The notes beneath the pieces were generated by a model. The model made no database searches. It had not been told where the DNA came from and saw nothing but the letters and a program-made list of their open reading frames with translations. From Ideonella aquatica (lineage in GTDB: Bacteria > Pseudomonadota > Gammaproteobacteria > Burkholderiales > Burkholderiaceae_C), in contig NZ_JAGQDE010000003.1 in NCBI RefSeq assembly GCF_018069755.1, positions 62,001-126,000 on the forward strand: a stretch of 64,000 bases of DNA, written 5' to 3'. Position numbers and translations under genes: made by a program. Shown piece by piece: positions 7,487 through 16,647 of the stretch (position 1 is the first letter of the stretch; every line of letters starts with the position of its first letter).

Positions 7487-9835
7487 TCAGCCAGTGTGCT
7501 GCGCCACGCGCTGCAGCCAGCGGTGCAGGGCCAGCGCCTCCACTGGCTTGCTCAGCCACGCCAGCCCCAGGGCCTGCAGCCGGGCCTGGGTGGCCGCCCG
7601 CGTGTCGCCACTGACCACCAGCGCCGGCAGCGGCCGGCCGGCGTGTTGGCGCAGGTGGTCGATCTGCTGGCTGCCATCGCCGCCAGCGGCAGGGCCGAGC
7701 TGCAGATCAACGATCAGCGCGTCCAGCGGCGGCTGGCCAGCCAGCTGGCGCTCGATGTCTGCGGCGTCGTCACCATCGGTGACGACACAGCCCAGCGTGC
7801 GCAGCCAGCCGCCCAGCGCGTGGCGGTTGGCGGCGTCATCGTCGATCACGGCCAGGTGCAGTGGGCCGGGCAAGGCGGGCAGCGGTCCGCCAGCGGCGCC
7901 AGGCAGTGCGAGGGACTCGGCATGACCGGGCACCCGCAGCTCGAAGCAGCTGCCCCGGCCCGGCGCCGAGCGCAGGCTCAGCGGATGATCCAGTGCGCGT
8001 GCCAGCCGCTGCACGATGGCCAGGCCCAGGCCCTGGCCGCGGTGGCGCTGGCGCGACGGGTTGTCCAGTTGCACAAAGGGCTCGAAGATGGCCTGCTGGT
8101 GCCCGGGCGCGATGCCGATGCCGCTGTCGCGCACCTGCAGCCGCCAGACGGGCTGGCCGGTGCCGTCGCGGCCGGCGCGGGCGCACAGCAGCACGGTGCC
8201 CTCGGTGGTGTACTTCAGCGCGTTGCCCAGCAGGTTGCGCAGCAGGGTTTCCAGCAGCAGCGCGTCGCTCAGTGCAGCGGGCGGCAAGGCGCTGCTGACG
8301 CGCAGACTCAACAGCAGGCCGCGCGCCTCGGCCTGGGGCTGGTGCTCGCTGGCCAGGCGCAGCAGCAGGGCGCGCAGGTCCAGCGGGGCAGGGCGGGCGT
8401 GGACCTCGCCGGTCTCGGCGCGCGACAGGTCCAGCAGGCTGTCGAGCATGCTGCGCAGGGCCTGCACGCAGCTGTTCATCTCGCCCAGCAGGGCGTGCTG
8501 CGCGGGCTCGGTCAGCAGCCGCTCGAACATGGCCGATTGCAGCGACAGCGCATGCAGCGGTTGGCGCAGGTCGTGGCTGGCGGCGGCCAGGAAGCGGGTT
8601 TTGGCGGCATCGGCCTGCGCCAGTGCGGTGTTCAGCTCGGTCAGGCGGTGCCCCTCCTGCAGCGCACGGTCGCGCTGGTCGGCCAGTCGGGCCAGCTCCA
8701 GCTGGATCGACAGCGCCAGCCGCTGGGCCTGGGCCGCGCGCCGGTGGGCCTGATCGCCCAGACGGGCGGCGCGGCGCTGGTGATGCAGCGCGCCGGCCAG
8801 ATCGCCCAGCGCCTCGCAGGCACGGGCGGCCTCGTCGTGCAGGCGGCAGGCATCGGCCGGGAAGGTGGCCCCTTCGAAACCCTCTGGGTCGTGCTGGCGC
8901 AGTTGCTCCAGCAAGCCCCAGGCCTCGCGCGCCCGGCCCTGGTCGGTCCAGACCGCCGCCTGCGCCCAGACCCATTCGACCGGCGGGTGCGCCGGGTCAG
9001 CGCTCAGCGGCAGCGACACATCCAGCCAATGCTGCGCCTCGGCCAGCCGGCCAGCGCGCTGGTAGATCGAGCCATAGAAGGCGCTGCGGATCCAACGCTG
9101 GTAGGCGTTGAAATGCGGCTCCCAGGCCGACAGCCGGTCGGCCAGCGCCGCGGCTTGCTCGTGTTGGTTGGTGCCGCTGAGCGCCATCATCAGGTTGATG
9201 CCCGCCACATGGATGGCCGGCCACTGGCCGGTGTCGGCGCACAGTGACCAGGCCTCCTGGCAGTGCTCGATCGCCCCCTGGTGGTCGAGCAGGCTGCCCT
9301 GGTAGCCGCCCAGGCTGCCCAGGGCGATGGCCAGCAGCACCGGGGCGTTGGCCGCACGGGCGGTCTGGATCGATTCGAAGTGCAGGCGCAGCGCCATCTC
9401 GGGCTGCTTGAGCTGCTCGTGCGCCGTCGCCAGACGCAGCCGCAGCGTATAGCTCTGCAGCGGGTGTGTGGGCGCCTCCAGGTGAGCCAGCCAGGGGGTG
9501 AGCAGCGCCACCACCTCGTCGGCGCGGTTGTGCCGGTGCAGCCATTGCGAGGCCAGGTCGTCACAGGCCATGGCCAGCGTCTGCCGGCCGGCGTGGGCCG
9601 GGGGCAGCGTGGCCAGGTGCTGGCGGGCCTCGGCCAGCGCCGCCTCGTACGCTGCGGTGTCCCCGGACCAGAGCTGGCGCCGGCCCTCGAAGGTGGCCGC
9701 CAGGCCCTGGGCCAGCGCGTCATCGGCCGCCTGGGCCCGCAAGGCCTGAGCGCCCGGGTTGGGCCCCAGGCGGTCTTGCGCATGGGCCCGCCAGGCCTGG
9801 TCGATCAGCGCGGACAGCGGGGCGTCGTCGGTCAT
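7487..9835 (-). CDS. Soluble hybrid histidine kinase with TPR-like sensor region and C-terminal receiver
   Basis: The product is 782 residues with no signal peptide or membrane helix. Residues 1 to about 370 are Ala/Leu-rich helical repeats resembling tetratricopeptide repeats. Next come a short coiled coil and the dimerisation box FLAAASHDLRQPLHAL with phospho-acceptor His421. The ATPase domain has GNALKYTTEGTVLL (N box), RDSGIGIAPGHQQAIFEPF (G1/F boxes) and GQGLGLAIVQRLA (G2 box). The last 120 residues form a receiver with VIDDDAAN, LIVDLQL (phospho-acceptor near Asp710) and LSKP. It probably senses an intracellular cue or protein partner. The NarL-type regulator at 10858 is a plausible output partner because no other regulator is near, but the two genes are not in one operon. 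Confidence 0.88.
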   Translation of the reverse strand: MTDDAPLSALIDQAWRAHAQDRLGPNPGAQALRAQAADDALAQGLAATFEGRRQLWSGDTAAYEAALAEARQHLATLPPAHAGRQTLAMACDDLASQWLHRHNRADEVVALLTPWLAHLEAPTHPLQSYTLRLRLATAHEQLKQPEMALRLHFESIQTARAANAPVLLAIALGSLGGYQGSLLDHQGAIEHCQEAWSLCADTGQWPAIHVAGINLMMALSGTNQHEQAAALADRLSAWEPHFNAYQRWIRSAFYGSIYQRAGRLAEAQHWLDVSLPLSADPAHPPVEWVWAQAAVWTDQGRAREAWGLLEQLRQHDPEGFEGATFPADACRLHDEAARACEALGDLAGALHHQRRAARLGDQAHRRAAQAQRLALSIQLELARLADQRDRALQEGHRLTELNTALAQADAAKTRFLAAASHDLRQPLHALSLQSAMFERLLTEPAQHALLGEMNSCVQALRSMLDSLLDLSRAETGEVHARPAPLDLRALLLRLASEHQPQAEARGLLLSLRVSSALPPAALSDALLLETLLRNLLGNALKYTTEGTVLLCARAGRDGTGQPVWRLQVRDSGIGIAPGHQQAIFEPFVQLDNPSRQRHRGQGLGLAIVQRLARALDHPLSLRSAPGRGSCFELRVPGHAESLALPGAAGGPLPALPGPLHLAVIDDDAANRHALGGWLRTLGCVVTDGDDAADIERQLAGQPPLDALIVDLQLGPAAGGDGSQQIDHLRQHAGRPLPALVVSGDTRAATQARLQALGLAWLSKPVEALALHRWLQRVAQHTG

Positions 9836-9906
9836 GCGGGGGGCGGGCCAGAGCGTGCGCCGGATGATAGGCCGCGTGCTGCGGCCATGCGATCAACGAT
9901 CGGCGA

Positions 9907-10704
9907 TCAATAGCAGATTCGCGCCTCGTAGGTGGCGCCCAGCCCGGGGTAGCTGGCCGGCCCCTGGTAGCAGCGGCTGTCATAGGCGCTGAGGGCCCAG
10001 GTGGACACCAGCGCGCCGCCCGAGTACAGCTCCACGCGCAGCGCGCCCGGGCCTTGGGGCAGCGCCACCAGCGTGCCATCGGGGAACACCATCTGGCCAT
10101 TGGCATCCAGCGGCAGCGGCTCAGGCTGCACGGGTTGGCCATAGGTCAGACCGCATTCCAGCAGGTCATCGCGGCCCATGCACAGGTACAGGCTGGCGGC
10201 GGCCGGGAAGCTGATGGTGGGCGCATAAGTGTCCACTTGGGTCACGGCCGGGTCGTGGTTGTTCTGCGTGCTGGACTCGGCCACGCCTTGCAGCACCTGG
10301 GCGCGGCCGGTCAGCGTCAGCGTTTGGCTGGTGCTGGACACGCGCAGCGGCAGGTGCACGGTCTTGGTCTCGCCCACCGCAATACCGGGCCAGACGCAGG
10401 CCAGCACGCGGGTGTTGCTGTTCCAGCTGCAGCCCGGCGGCAGGTTCAGCACCCAGGTGCCGTTGGTACCGCGCTGCAGGTCGGGCGACACGCTGCTGGG
10501 CAGGTTGACGTAGCCGCGCGTCTGGCCAGCGGCCGCCACGCCATCGTTGCGCAGGCTCAGCCTCCAGAACGCGCCCTTGCCGCGCTGCAACTGGGCCGGG
10601 CCGCTGAAATCGGTGACGATGTCGGGCCGGGGCGTGTTGTTCTGGGCCGCCGCCAGGCTGGAGCCCAAAGCCAGAGCGAGCAGAACCAGGGTCTTGTGCA
10701 TCAT
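9907..10704 (-). CDS. Secreted protein of unknown function, DUF11/CARDB-like beta domain
   Basis: The 265-residue product begins with a clear signal peptide (MMHKTLVLLALALGSSLAAAQ). It continues with a beta-rich region resembling DUF11/CARDB domains: a segment with LSLRNDGVAAAGQT, then LPPGCSWN and LACVWPGIAVGETKTVHLPL, where a Cys pair and the G-E-T step are typical. The C-terminal third (from about LYLCMGRDDLLECGLTYGQP) has four cysteines and no family I recognise. It is probably periplasmic or surface-exposed. The start is the first of two ATGs (10704 or 10701) with AGAGGA upstream. It is transcribed away from the NarL-type regulator gene, and the shared 153-base region carries a perfect palindrome. 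Confidence 0.7.
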   Translation of the reverse strand: MMHKTLVLLALALGSSLAAAQNNTPRPDIVTDFSGPAQLQRGKGAFWRLSLRNDGVAAAGQTRGYVNLPSSVSPDLQRGTNGTWVLNLPPGCSWNSNTRVLACVWPGIAVGETKTVHLPLRVSSTSQTLTLTGRAQVLQGVAESSTQNNHDPAVTQVDTYAPTISFPAAASLYLCMGRDDLLECGLTYGQPVQPEPLPLDANGQMVFPDGTLVALPQGPGALRVELYSGGALVSTWALSAYDSRCYQGPASYPGLGATYEARICY

Positions 10705-10740
10705 GATGTGGATCCTCTTCAGGGTGGGGGACAGGTGGTG

Positions 10741-10780
10741 GCCGTGTGAACCGGCGCCAGGCCAGTGTCTGGCCCACGGC
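10741..10780. promoter_or_regulatory. Nested inverted repeats between divergent genes
   Basis: GCCGTG (10741-10746) is inverted as CACGGC (10775-10780). Inside lies GGCCAG-tgt-CTGGCC (10760-10774). Either an operator or a hairpin in the leader of the secreted-protein gene. Confidence 0.35.
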
Positions 10781-10789
10781 GCGCCGCCC

Positions 10790-10809
10790 ACCCGTCCAGT
10801 TGGACGGGT
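10790..10809. promoter_or_regulatory. Perfect 9-2-9 palindrome, candidate LuxR/NarL-type operator
   Basis: ACCCGTCCA (10790-10798) and TGGACGGGT (10801-10809) are perfect inverted arms around GT. The 20-base length and the ACC...GGT ends resemble lux-type boxes. It lies 48 bases before the NarL-type regulator start and 85 bases before the divergent secreted-protein gene, so it could control either or both. Confidence 0.5.
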
Positions 10810-10857
10810 CGGCGCCCCCCAGTTCGTGGATGATCGACACCGCACCCACCCACCGCG

Positions 10858-11466
10858 ATGACCCTGCCCGTCCTGATCGTTGAAGACCACCCGCTGTTTC
10901 GCAGCGCGCTGGCCTCCACCGTGCAAGCCGCCGGCCTGGCCGCCGAGTGCGTGGCCGTGGGCAGCGCCGCGCAGGCGCGCGCGCTGTGGCGGCCCGGCGT
11001 GCGCTATGCGCTGGCCCTGATCGACCAGCGCCTGCCCGACGGCCTGGGCCTGCGCCTGGCCCAGGAGGCCCGCGCCTGGGCCGAGCGCTGCGTGCTGCTG
11101 ACCGGCGCCGAAGAGCCCGGCCTGGCCCAGCAGGCCCGCCAGCTGGGCCTGGACGGCTTCATCCCCAAATCACTGCCGCCCGAGGCGCTGGTGGCCGCAC
11201 TGCGCCGCGTGCTGCGCGGCGAGCCCTGGTACCCCGACCAACCCACCGCCGCCGCCACCCCGCTGACCGAACGCCAGCGCCAGGTGCTGCGCGAAGTGGG
11301 CCGCGGCCGCTCCAACCGCGAGATCGCCGAGCGCCTGGGTATCAGCGAACGCACCGTGAAGGAACACCTCAGCGTGGTCTTCATCCGCCTGGGCACCAAC
11401 CGGCGGGCGGAGGCGATTGCGCAGGCGACGTCGCTGGGGTTGATTGATTTTGAGGGGGAGGGGTGA
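10858..11466 (+). CDS. NarL/FixJ-family response regulator
   Basis: The 202-residue protein has an N-terminal receiver (LIVEDHPLFRSAL, phospho-acceptor Asp56 in ALALIDQRLPDG, GFIPKS with the conserved Lys) and a C-terminal LuxR-type helix-turn-helix (LTERQRQVLREVGRGRSNREIAERLGISERTVKEHL in outline, about residues 137-172). It should be a phosphorylation-dependent DNA-binding regulator. The ATG lies immediately after a CCACCG sequence with no strong ribosome-binding site. The hybrid kinase at 7487-9835 is the nearest possible partner. The lower-G+C defence island begins directly after its stop codon. Confidence 0.92.
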   Translation: MTLPVLIVEDHPLFRSALASTVQAAGLAAECVAVGSAAQARALWRPGVRYALALIDQRLPDGLGLRLAQEARAWAERCVLLTGAEEPGLAQQARQLGLDGFIPKSLPPEALVAALRRVLRGEPWYPDQPTAAATPLTERQRQVLREVGRGRSNREIAERLGISERTVKEHLSVVFIRLGTNRRAEAIAQATSLGLIDFEGEG

Positions 11467-11583
11467 GGGGCGGGGCTGCTGGCGCGTTGAGGAGGCGTGA
11501 TTGGTGGGCCTGGCGGACTGCAGTGCAGCGTAAGCAGCCATTGGCCGCGGACAAGCTAACTGGCGCTGCCTGGCACAAAGCGG

Positions 11584-14500
11584 TCAGCAGCATTGCATGA
11601 AAGCTGCGAGTTGCCCTGCACTTGGCTTCAGATGCCATCGATGCTTCTCGACCTCCCAGTTGTCTCCGCCGGCATGTCGATAGACACCAAGGTGGTGAAG
11701 CCTGCCTCCAAACGCATTGCCGCGCGAGTCCGGACCATACAGTTCCTTCTCTCCATAGAGCACCCAAACTGCCCGCAACCCCTCCCGCTGCACGAACGCA
11801 AGGAATGCGTCCCGGTCGACCAGGGCTGCCGAAGGACCATCTTGAGTCACAGCGGGATCAAAGAACGTCGTTCGCTTGCCGTCAGTCCAAGTGAGGTCGG
11901 CACCGTTTGACAGCCTCAGCCCCAGGCCTGCGCACAGCCACGCTCCTGGCATCCGGAAGTTACAGGTCCCATCGGCGGAGTAGTCGTATCCCTTCGAATG
12001 GGAGTACTGGACGGTTGGCACAAGGAGCCGCGGGAGCCTTTCCCTCCAGTCGCTGGCCGCGTGCCACTCGTCAAGACCCTTGGCGGAGGGATGCCAACCA
12101 TATTCCCCGAGGAATGCTTCCGAGAACCCGTCGCGATTCGGAAGGTCCGGATGACTTTCCGCCTTGCTCCTGGTGAGTGCGGCCACGAGGTTGTCCTCAT
12201 CGGCCGGACTGACTATCAAACAATGCAGATGGACCCAAGACTTGCGCGTCACCTCCTGCGGGTGCTGGCGATTTCCCATGCGGGTCCAGGATCCTGCACC
12301 GTGGAGGGAGAGCCAACGTCGCCCATCAATGTCGAGAAGGTCAATAACCTTCTCGTCGTTGACGACGTCGACCTCCGAAGTGAGCCACTGCACGGCCTCC
12401 TGAGGCGTACGACAGGACAGCTTCGCCTGCTTAGGCATCCACCATGTCGCGCTCCACGCTTTCCAACCATCATCCTTGGTAGACCTGCGCAGCATCGACG
12501 GGTCGATGTCTCTGCCACTCACCTGCCATGGCCCTTGGTACGGCTCGGGGTCGTCCTTAGACCAGCCGGCGAGAAGCTGAACACTGTCCGACAGGCGCCC
12601 CACGAGCTCGTGCAATGCGAGCCACTGGTACTTTTTCCCCAGCCGCTCGATTCGATGGTCCATTCGATCGAGTGTGGGCCGAAAAGCTTGCTCGGCACGT
12701 TCAAAGTCTTTTGCGGACCAGCCGAGGTCGTGGGCTCGTTTGGCCACCCACCTGGCTGCCCACAAACTGTCGAAGCTAGCGCGTCCATCGACGTACTCTG
12801 CTTCGGGCACAAGTAGGTCTCCTGAGGCAGTGCAAATGCGGAAGTTCTCTGCGACCAGCATGCCAACCTTTGACTTGAAGCGATCGAAGACCAACTTGGC
12901 TGCTTCTTCCAGCTTCTCGCGCCGCTCCCAGTTGCTCCGTCTAGCAACGACTATCTCGCGCCTAGCACTTAGAAGATCCTTGAGCGCATCACGCGCATCC
13001 TCTCCAGCCCAAGAGTCAAAGTGCTTGAGCCAAAGGGCCGCCAGTTGGTAGGTGGAGATCGCACTCGGGGCCGCCCTCGGTGAGCAGCCAAACGATTGCG
13101 TGCTATGCGGAATCGTGTAGTGCTCGAAGTCATCGTGCAGGCATGAGCGGACAACGTCATCGTCGATATCGCTGCCTGCAGGCCATACGAAGCCGGCGAG
13201 AGCCTCCTCTGGGACCAGGTCAACGGTCCAGCTGCATTGGTACGGTGGTCGGGCGGCGGCCGCCTGGCTGTCGGCTATAGCACCCATGTGCACTGCGATC
13301 TCGACAATGCCTCTCGCAAAGTCCCGCGTGAGCACATGAGTCGTCGTGCCTGGCTCGAAGAACTCCTTCAGTACAAACTTGGCGACTGGGCTGTACTCAG
13401 CTGCGGACCAACTACCCTGCATGGCCGCACCGTATGCAGCCGCAAAGAGCCGCTCTTGAAGATAGCCATCATCGACAGTCTTGAACTTTTCAAGCAACGC
13501 CAGCGACGCTGCCCCACTACCGGCAAGTACGCAAGCGAGGGCTTTCGTTGCCTTGTCTCGCACCTCCCGATGGCTCGTCGTGAGCAGCCAAGTCAGTGTC
13601 GTTCCAAGCAGTTCAACGCGCACGGGGTCGGTGATCCGCCTACCGCTCGCCAGTGCCCAGTCAACGATCCTCTGGATAGATCCCCCTTTCTCGAACCCAA
13701 GGCGGTTCACGGTCACCGACCAGTCAACGTCGCGCGCTGGCATCGTCATGCCCGCAAGCCGTTGATGCAACCAGTCGGCGTTAAATGCATTGCCAACCTG
13801 TGGCCCGAACTCGATGTAGAAGCCCGCCAACCCGTCGGCGTCGACAGCGTCTTCTATCCAGTGAAGCGTCCTCTGGGTCACGCTCTGCGCGGAGCGCCAG
13901 TGCACCGTGTCAAGGAAGTTCTCGCGCCCTCCCCATACGCCTGGAGCGTACTTCGCTGGCACGATGTCGCCAAGCTCAGCGCTATGCCCTTCGGCAATCT
14001 GGATTGCCAGTGCCTGGATGACACTCTCCAGTCCCCAGTCGGTGCTTCGCAGGGTGTCCCCCAGCGGCGTTCCTGCGGTGAACGCGTCGGCGAGGGCGTG
14101 ATGCTCGAAGTGCTTACGAAGGATTGCTCGGGCGATCTCATGATCGCTCATACGCTCGAACGTGAAGCGAACATAGTCACGGCTGGGGTCGGCGCCGACG
14201 CCTGGCTCGACGGCAAGGAGCCCCTCGGCCTCGAGCGCCGCTAGGAGGTTCTTCTCCGCGACGCCTCCACTCGCGAAAGTCTGTTCGGCGAGCCGGTACG
14301 CATCCTCATAGAGAACATACCTATCAGCAGACGCCGTCACAAGCTCTGCGAAGCTGGCGAGGAACCGATCGACAACTCGCAATTGAGGGACGACCCCGAG
14401 TCTTCGCTCTACTGAGCTTGCCACCTCCCGTTTGTAGAAGGAGAACATCGCGGTGATGCCTTCAAGGCCTCGCGGCAGCTCGTGCCCGCCGGCGGCAAGG

Positions 14501-16110
14501 ACGGCATCACAGCATGTGCGCAGGAACAGGGGATTGGTCGACTCTGGGCCTGGTCGCACTCCCAGCCAGCCGGTGACTCCTCGCATGTTCAGGTATCGCC
14601 GCGCCAGTTCACCCGTGGAGTCTTCGAAGCCTTTGACGACTCCGCGAGCCCAGTGCGACACCAGAGTGCTCGCCGTGCTTGGCGTGACCATTCGATCAAC
14701 GAAGGTGTCCCTGCAAGTGAGCACGACCGACACATAGGGGTAGCGCTGTGCCTCGACGAGGAACTCCGACAGCTGCTCTGGCCACCAGCGACGCGCCGGT
14801 CCCTCGTTAATTGCGTCAATCGCTAGTAGCGCTCGTGTTTCCGCAGCCTGCCCTGCTGCATCCAACGCGCCCAAAAGTTCGTCGACGCTCAGCGGCGCAC
14901 CGCGACCGAGCCTTTCAGCAACGCTCAACCAGCCGGTCGGGTTTGCGCCGAGTACGCTGCTGGGAACAAGCACTGCAGGCCGCTTGCCCTCCAAGATGGA
15001 CTGAACCGCGTCTCCGAGGAGATGCGACTTGCCTGAGCCTCCCGGACCGGTCAGGAAGAGCGCCTTCTTGTTTGCTGCGTCCCACTTGTCACTTGCAAGC
15101 TCGTGGGCGATGTCATCCAACAGGTCAATGAGCCTGTATGTATAGTGAGCCAGCGAACGCCAGTGGTCGCCGTTCGGCTTGCTTGCGACATCCCATAACC
15201 AACTGAGGAGGTCGCCCAATGACTTTCGCGCCACCGTCGCCGCATCTCGCCACGCGTCCACGTCGTAGACGCCTTCGATGCTCACATCGCGAGGTCTCAA
15301 CGCACCACAGAGAGCAACTACCGGAGCCAGGAGGTCATTCGCAGGAGGCGGTGCGGCGGGGGATGCCTTGACTGCTCCCGCAAGGGAACTGCGCACGCTC
15401 ACAACAGCTTCGAGCACCTTGCCCGCCAGCGCTTCTAGGCGGACAAAGAAGTCTGGCCCCCGCACGAGTGCGTCGATGAGCTGACGGGCTGGAGTCTCGA
15501 CATTGAACTTCGGAAGATACCGTTCGCCGAGGACTGACTTGGCTTCCTGCCAGCGCTTAGCGAACCATCTTTCGCCGAAGACCTCCTGGTCGAGCCAATA
15601 CTTCATCCTCCCAGCGTAGCGCCCATCACTCGACGTAAGCTTTGTGTGGATGGCGCTCGCATCCCAAAGCTCGAGCTCGAGCACCCGCGATCGCTTTCGC
15701 GCATCTGCCTGTGCCTTGTCCTTCCAGGCTTTCCATCTATTCATCTCCGTCGTCGACTTGGTCGAGCTCTTCCCGGGGTCACGCAGGTTAAACGGCAGAC
15801 AGACGATGTACTTGACGAGCTTTGGGTGATTGTCGAATGCTTGGTTGAGTGACGCAGTCAGCTTGCTGGCAAGGTCGGTGGTGAACTGGCTGTAGAACTT
15901 CGCCTGGAGACAATGCTGGTCGCCGCCGTCGAACTCGACGTAGGCCTCGACACCGGCGTCAGCACTGCCGCCCTTTCGATAGAAGCACGCGCTCGCTGGC
16001 CTGGGCTCCAGCGAAAGGAGCTGTGCGCACAGTTCCTCAAAGCCATGATGTTGCGAACCCCTGTGGAGACGAACCTTCTGAAGATCAAAGGCAGACAGTG
16101 GTTGGGACAC
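11584..16110 (-). CDS. Avs-like STAND NTPase with N-terminal PD-(D/E)xK (Mrr-like) nuclease
   Basis: The 1508-residue protein has the build of the Avs (AVAST) phage sensors: an effector at the N-terminus, a STAND ATPase in the middle and a long helical sensor region. Residues 21-72 carry a nuclease-like core (GFEELC, then GGSADAGVEAY with Asp51 and Glu55, then QAK at 69-71). The ATPase has Walker A GPGGSGKS (355-362), Walker B ALLAIDAINEG (427-437) and LTCRDT (464-469). The C-terminal 900 residues show no family I recognise and should bind the phage ligand. Avs proteins form tetramers on binding terminase or portal protein and then cut DNA. The Mrr-like N-terminus points to the Avs4 group, but the class is uncertain. 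The start is GTG with GGGAAG upstream. Confidence 0.8.
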   Translation of the reverse strand: MSQPLSAFDLQKVRLHRGSQHHGFEELCAQLLSLEPRPASACFYRKGGSADAGVEAYVEFDGGDQHCLQAKFYSQFTTDLASKLTASLNQAFDNHPKLVKYIVCLPFNLRDPGKSSTKSTTEMNRWKAWKDKAQADARKRSRVLELELWDASAIHTKLTSSDGRYAGRMKYWLDQEVFGERWFAKRWQEAKSVLGERYLPKFNVETPARQLIDALVRGPDFFVRLEALAGKVLEAVVSVRSSLAGAVKASPAAPPPANDLLAPVVALCGALRPRDVSIEGVYDVDAWRDAATVARKSLGDLLSWLWDVASKPNGDHWRSLAHYTYRLIDLLDDIAHELASDKWDAANKKALFLTGPGGSGKSHLLGDAVQSILEGKRPAVLVPSSVLGANPTGWLSVAERLGRGAPLSVDELLGALDAAGQAAETRALLAIDAINEGPARRWWPEQLSEFLVEAQRYPYVSVVLTCRDTFVDRMVTPSTASTLVSHWARGVVKGFEDSTGELARRYLNMRGVTGWLGVRPGPESTNPLFLRTCCDAVLAAGGHELPRGLEGITAMFSFYKREVASSVERRLGVVPQLRVVDRFLASFAELVTASADRYVLYEDAYRLAEQTFASGGVAEKNLLAALEAEGLLAVEPGVGADPSRDYVRFTFERMSDHEIARAILRKHFEHHALADAFTAGTPLGDTLRSTDWGLESVIQALAIQIAEGHSAELGDIVPAKYAPGVWGGRENFLDTVHWRSAQSVTQRTLHWIEDAVDADGLAGFYIEFGPQVGNAFNADWLHQRLAGMTMPARDVDWSVTVNRLGFEKGGSIQRIVDWALASGRRITDPVRVELLGTTLTWLLTTSHREVRDKATKALACVLAGSGAASLALLEKFKTVDDGYLQERLFAAAYGAAMQGSWSAAEYSPVAKFVLKEFFEPGTTTHVLTRDFARGIVEIAVHMGAIADSQAAAARPPYQCSWTVDLVPEEALAGFVWPAGSDIDDDVVRSCLHDDFEHYTIPHSTQSFGCSPRAAPSAISTYQLAALWLKHFDSWAGEDARDALKDLLSARREIVVARRSNWERREKLEEAAKLVFDRFKSKVGMLVAENFRICTASGDLLVPEAEYVDGRASFDSLWAARWVAKRAHDLGWSAKDFERAEQAFRPTLDRMDHRIERLGKKYQWLALHELVGRLSDSVQLLAGWSKDDPEPYQGPWQVSGRDIDPSMLRRSTKDDGWKAWSATWWMPKQAKLSCRTPQEAVQWLTSEVDVVNDEKVIDLLDIDGRRWLSLHGAGSWTRMGNRQHPQEVTRKSWVHLHCLIVSPADEDNLVAALTRSKAESHPDLPNRDGFSEAFLGEYGWHPSAKGLDEWHAASDWRERLPRLLVPTVQYSHSKGYDYSADGTCNFRMPGAWLCAGLGLRLSNGADLTWTDGKRTTFFDPAVTQDGPSAALVDRDAFLAFVQREGLRAVWVLYGEKELYGPDSRGNAFGGRLHHLGVYRHAGGDNWEVEKHRWHLKPSAGQLAAFMQCC

Positions 16111-16434
16111 GTTGGCTTCCCGTTCTTGGCGTGCTCACATTCTCGGGTTGACTCATGTGTCGCGCGCCGATAACTTGGCACCTCAGCTCTGGAGTTGGTC
16201 GGACGCCGAACGAAGACCCCGCCGGCGATGCCCAATTGCTCCCTACGGCTGCTTGCTGTGGTTGCCGACATCCGTTCCTCAACGGTGAATGTCGGTTGAC
16301 CGTCTCGAACGGCAATCTTGAATGCATGCGAGCAAAGCAGCGATGACCGCCACTCGACCAAAGCAAGCGAATTCGCGGTAACAGGCACAAAGCCGACATC
16401 CGCCCTCGCGACCGATGCTTGTACTGGGGACGGC
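16111..16434. other. 324-base intergenic region without a convincing gene
   Basis: Short open frames exist on both strands but none has a family resemblance or a ribosome-binding site. The region must contain the promoter of the Avs-like gene or read-through from the SIR2-HerA-KTSC operon. The scattered GTCGGTTGACCG and GACATCCG pieces look like degenerate repeat DNA. Confidence 0.5.
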
Positions 16435-16647
16435 TTATCCGACGCGCGAGTACGGGTAAGCATTCTTGATTTGATAGGCCAAGAACTGCCCTTTGGATCC
16501 TGCCTGCATTAGCTGCTCAAAGAGTGCCTGCGTCACGTTGTAGTACTGGTAGATGCCGCCACTCGAAAACTCCACTTCCAATGTCTGCGACGGTTCGTCG
16601 TAGCCGATTGAGGCGATATTGGACGAAGCGACTGGTTCTCGGTTCAT
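16435..16647 (-). CDS. Small KTSC-domain protein, third gene of the SIR2-HerA operon
   Basis: The 70-residue product is a single KTSC domain (named after the C-terminal domain of some lysyl-tRNA synthetases). It has LEVEFSSGGIYQYYNVTQALFEQLMQAGSKG-like order, the central Y-x-Y motif (Tyr33, Tyr35) and the ending FLAYQIKNAYPYSRVG. Its biochemical role is not known. Its ATG overlaps the HerA stop as ATGA, so it is translated together with HerA. That coupling suggests a function in the same defence complex, such as an accessory, stabilising or control subunit; this is inference. Confidence 0.85.
   Translation of the reverse strand: MNREPVASSNIASIGYDEPSQTLEVEFSSGGIYQYYNVTQALFEQLMQAGSKGQFLAYQIKNAYPYSRVG

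Noticed and set aside
11467-11583. Search for a repeat of the tRNA-Arg 3' end that would mark the left attachment site of the island
   Set aside because: No stretch similar to the T arm or acceptor end of the tRNA is visible between the response regulator and the Avs-like gene.
11998-14244. Plus-strand open frames of 270 to 335 codons inside the Avs-like gene
   Set aside because: They mirror a well-supported minus-strand gene and show no conserved pattern.
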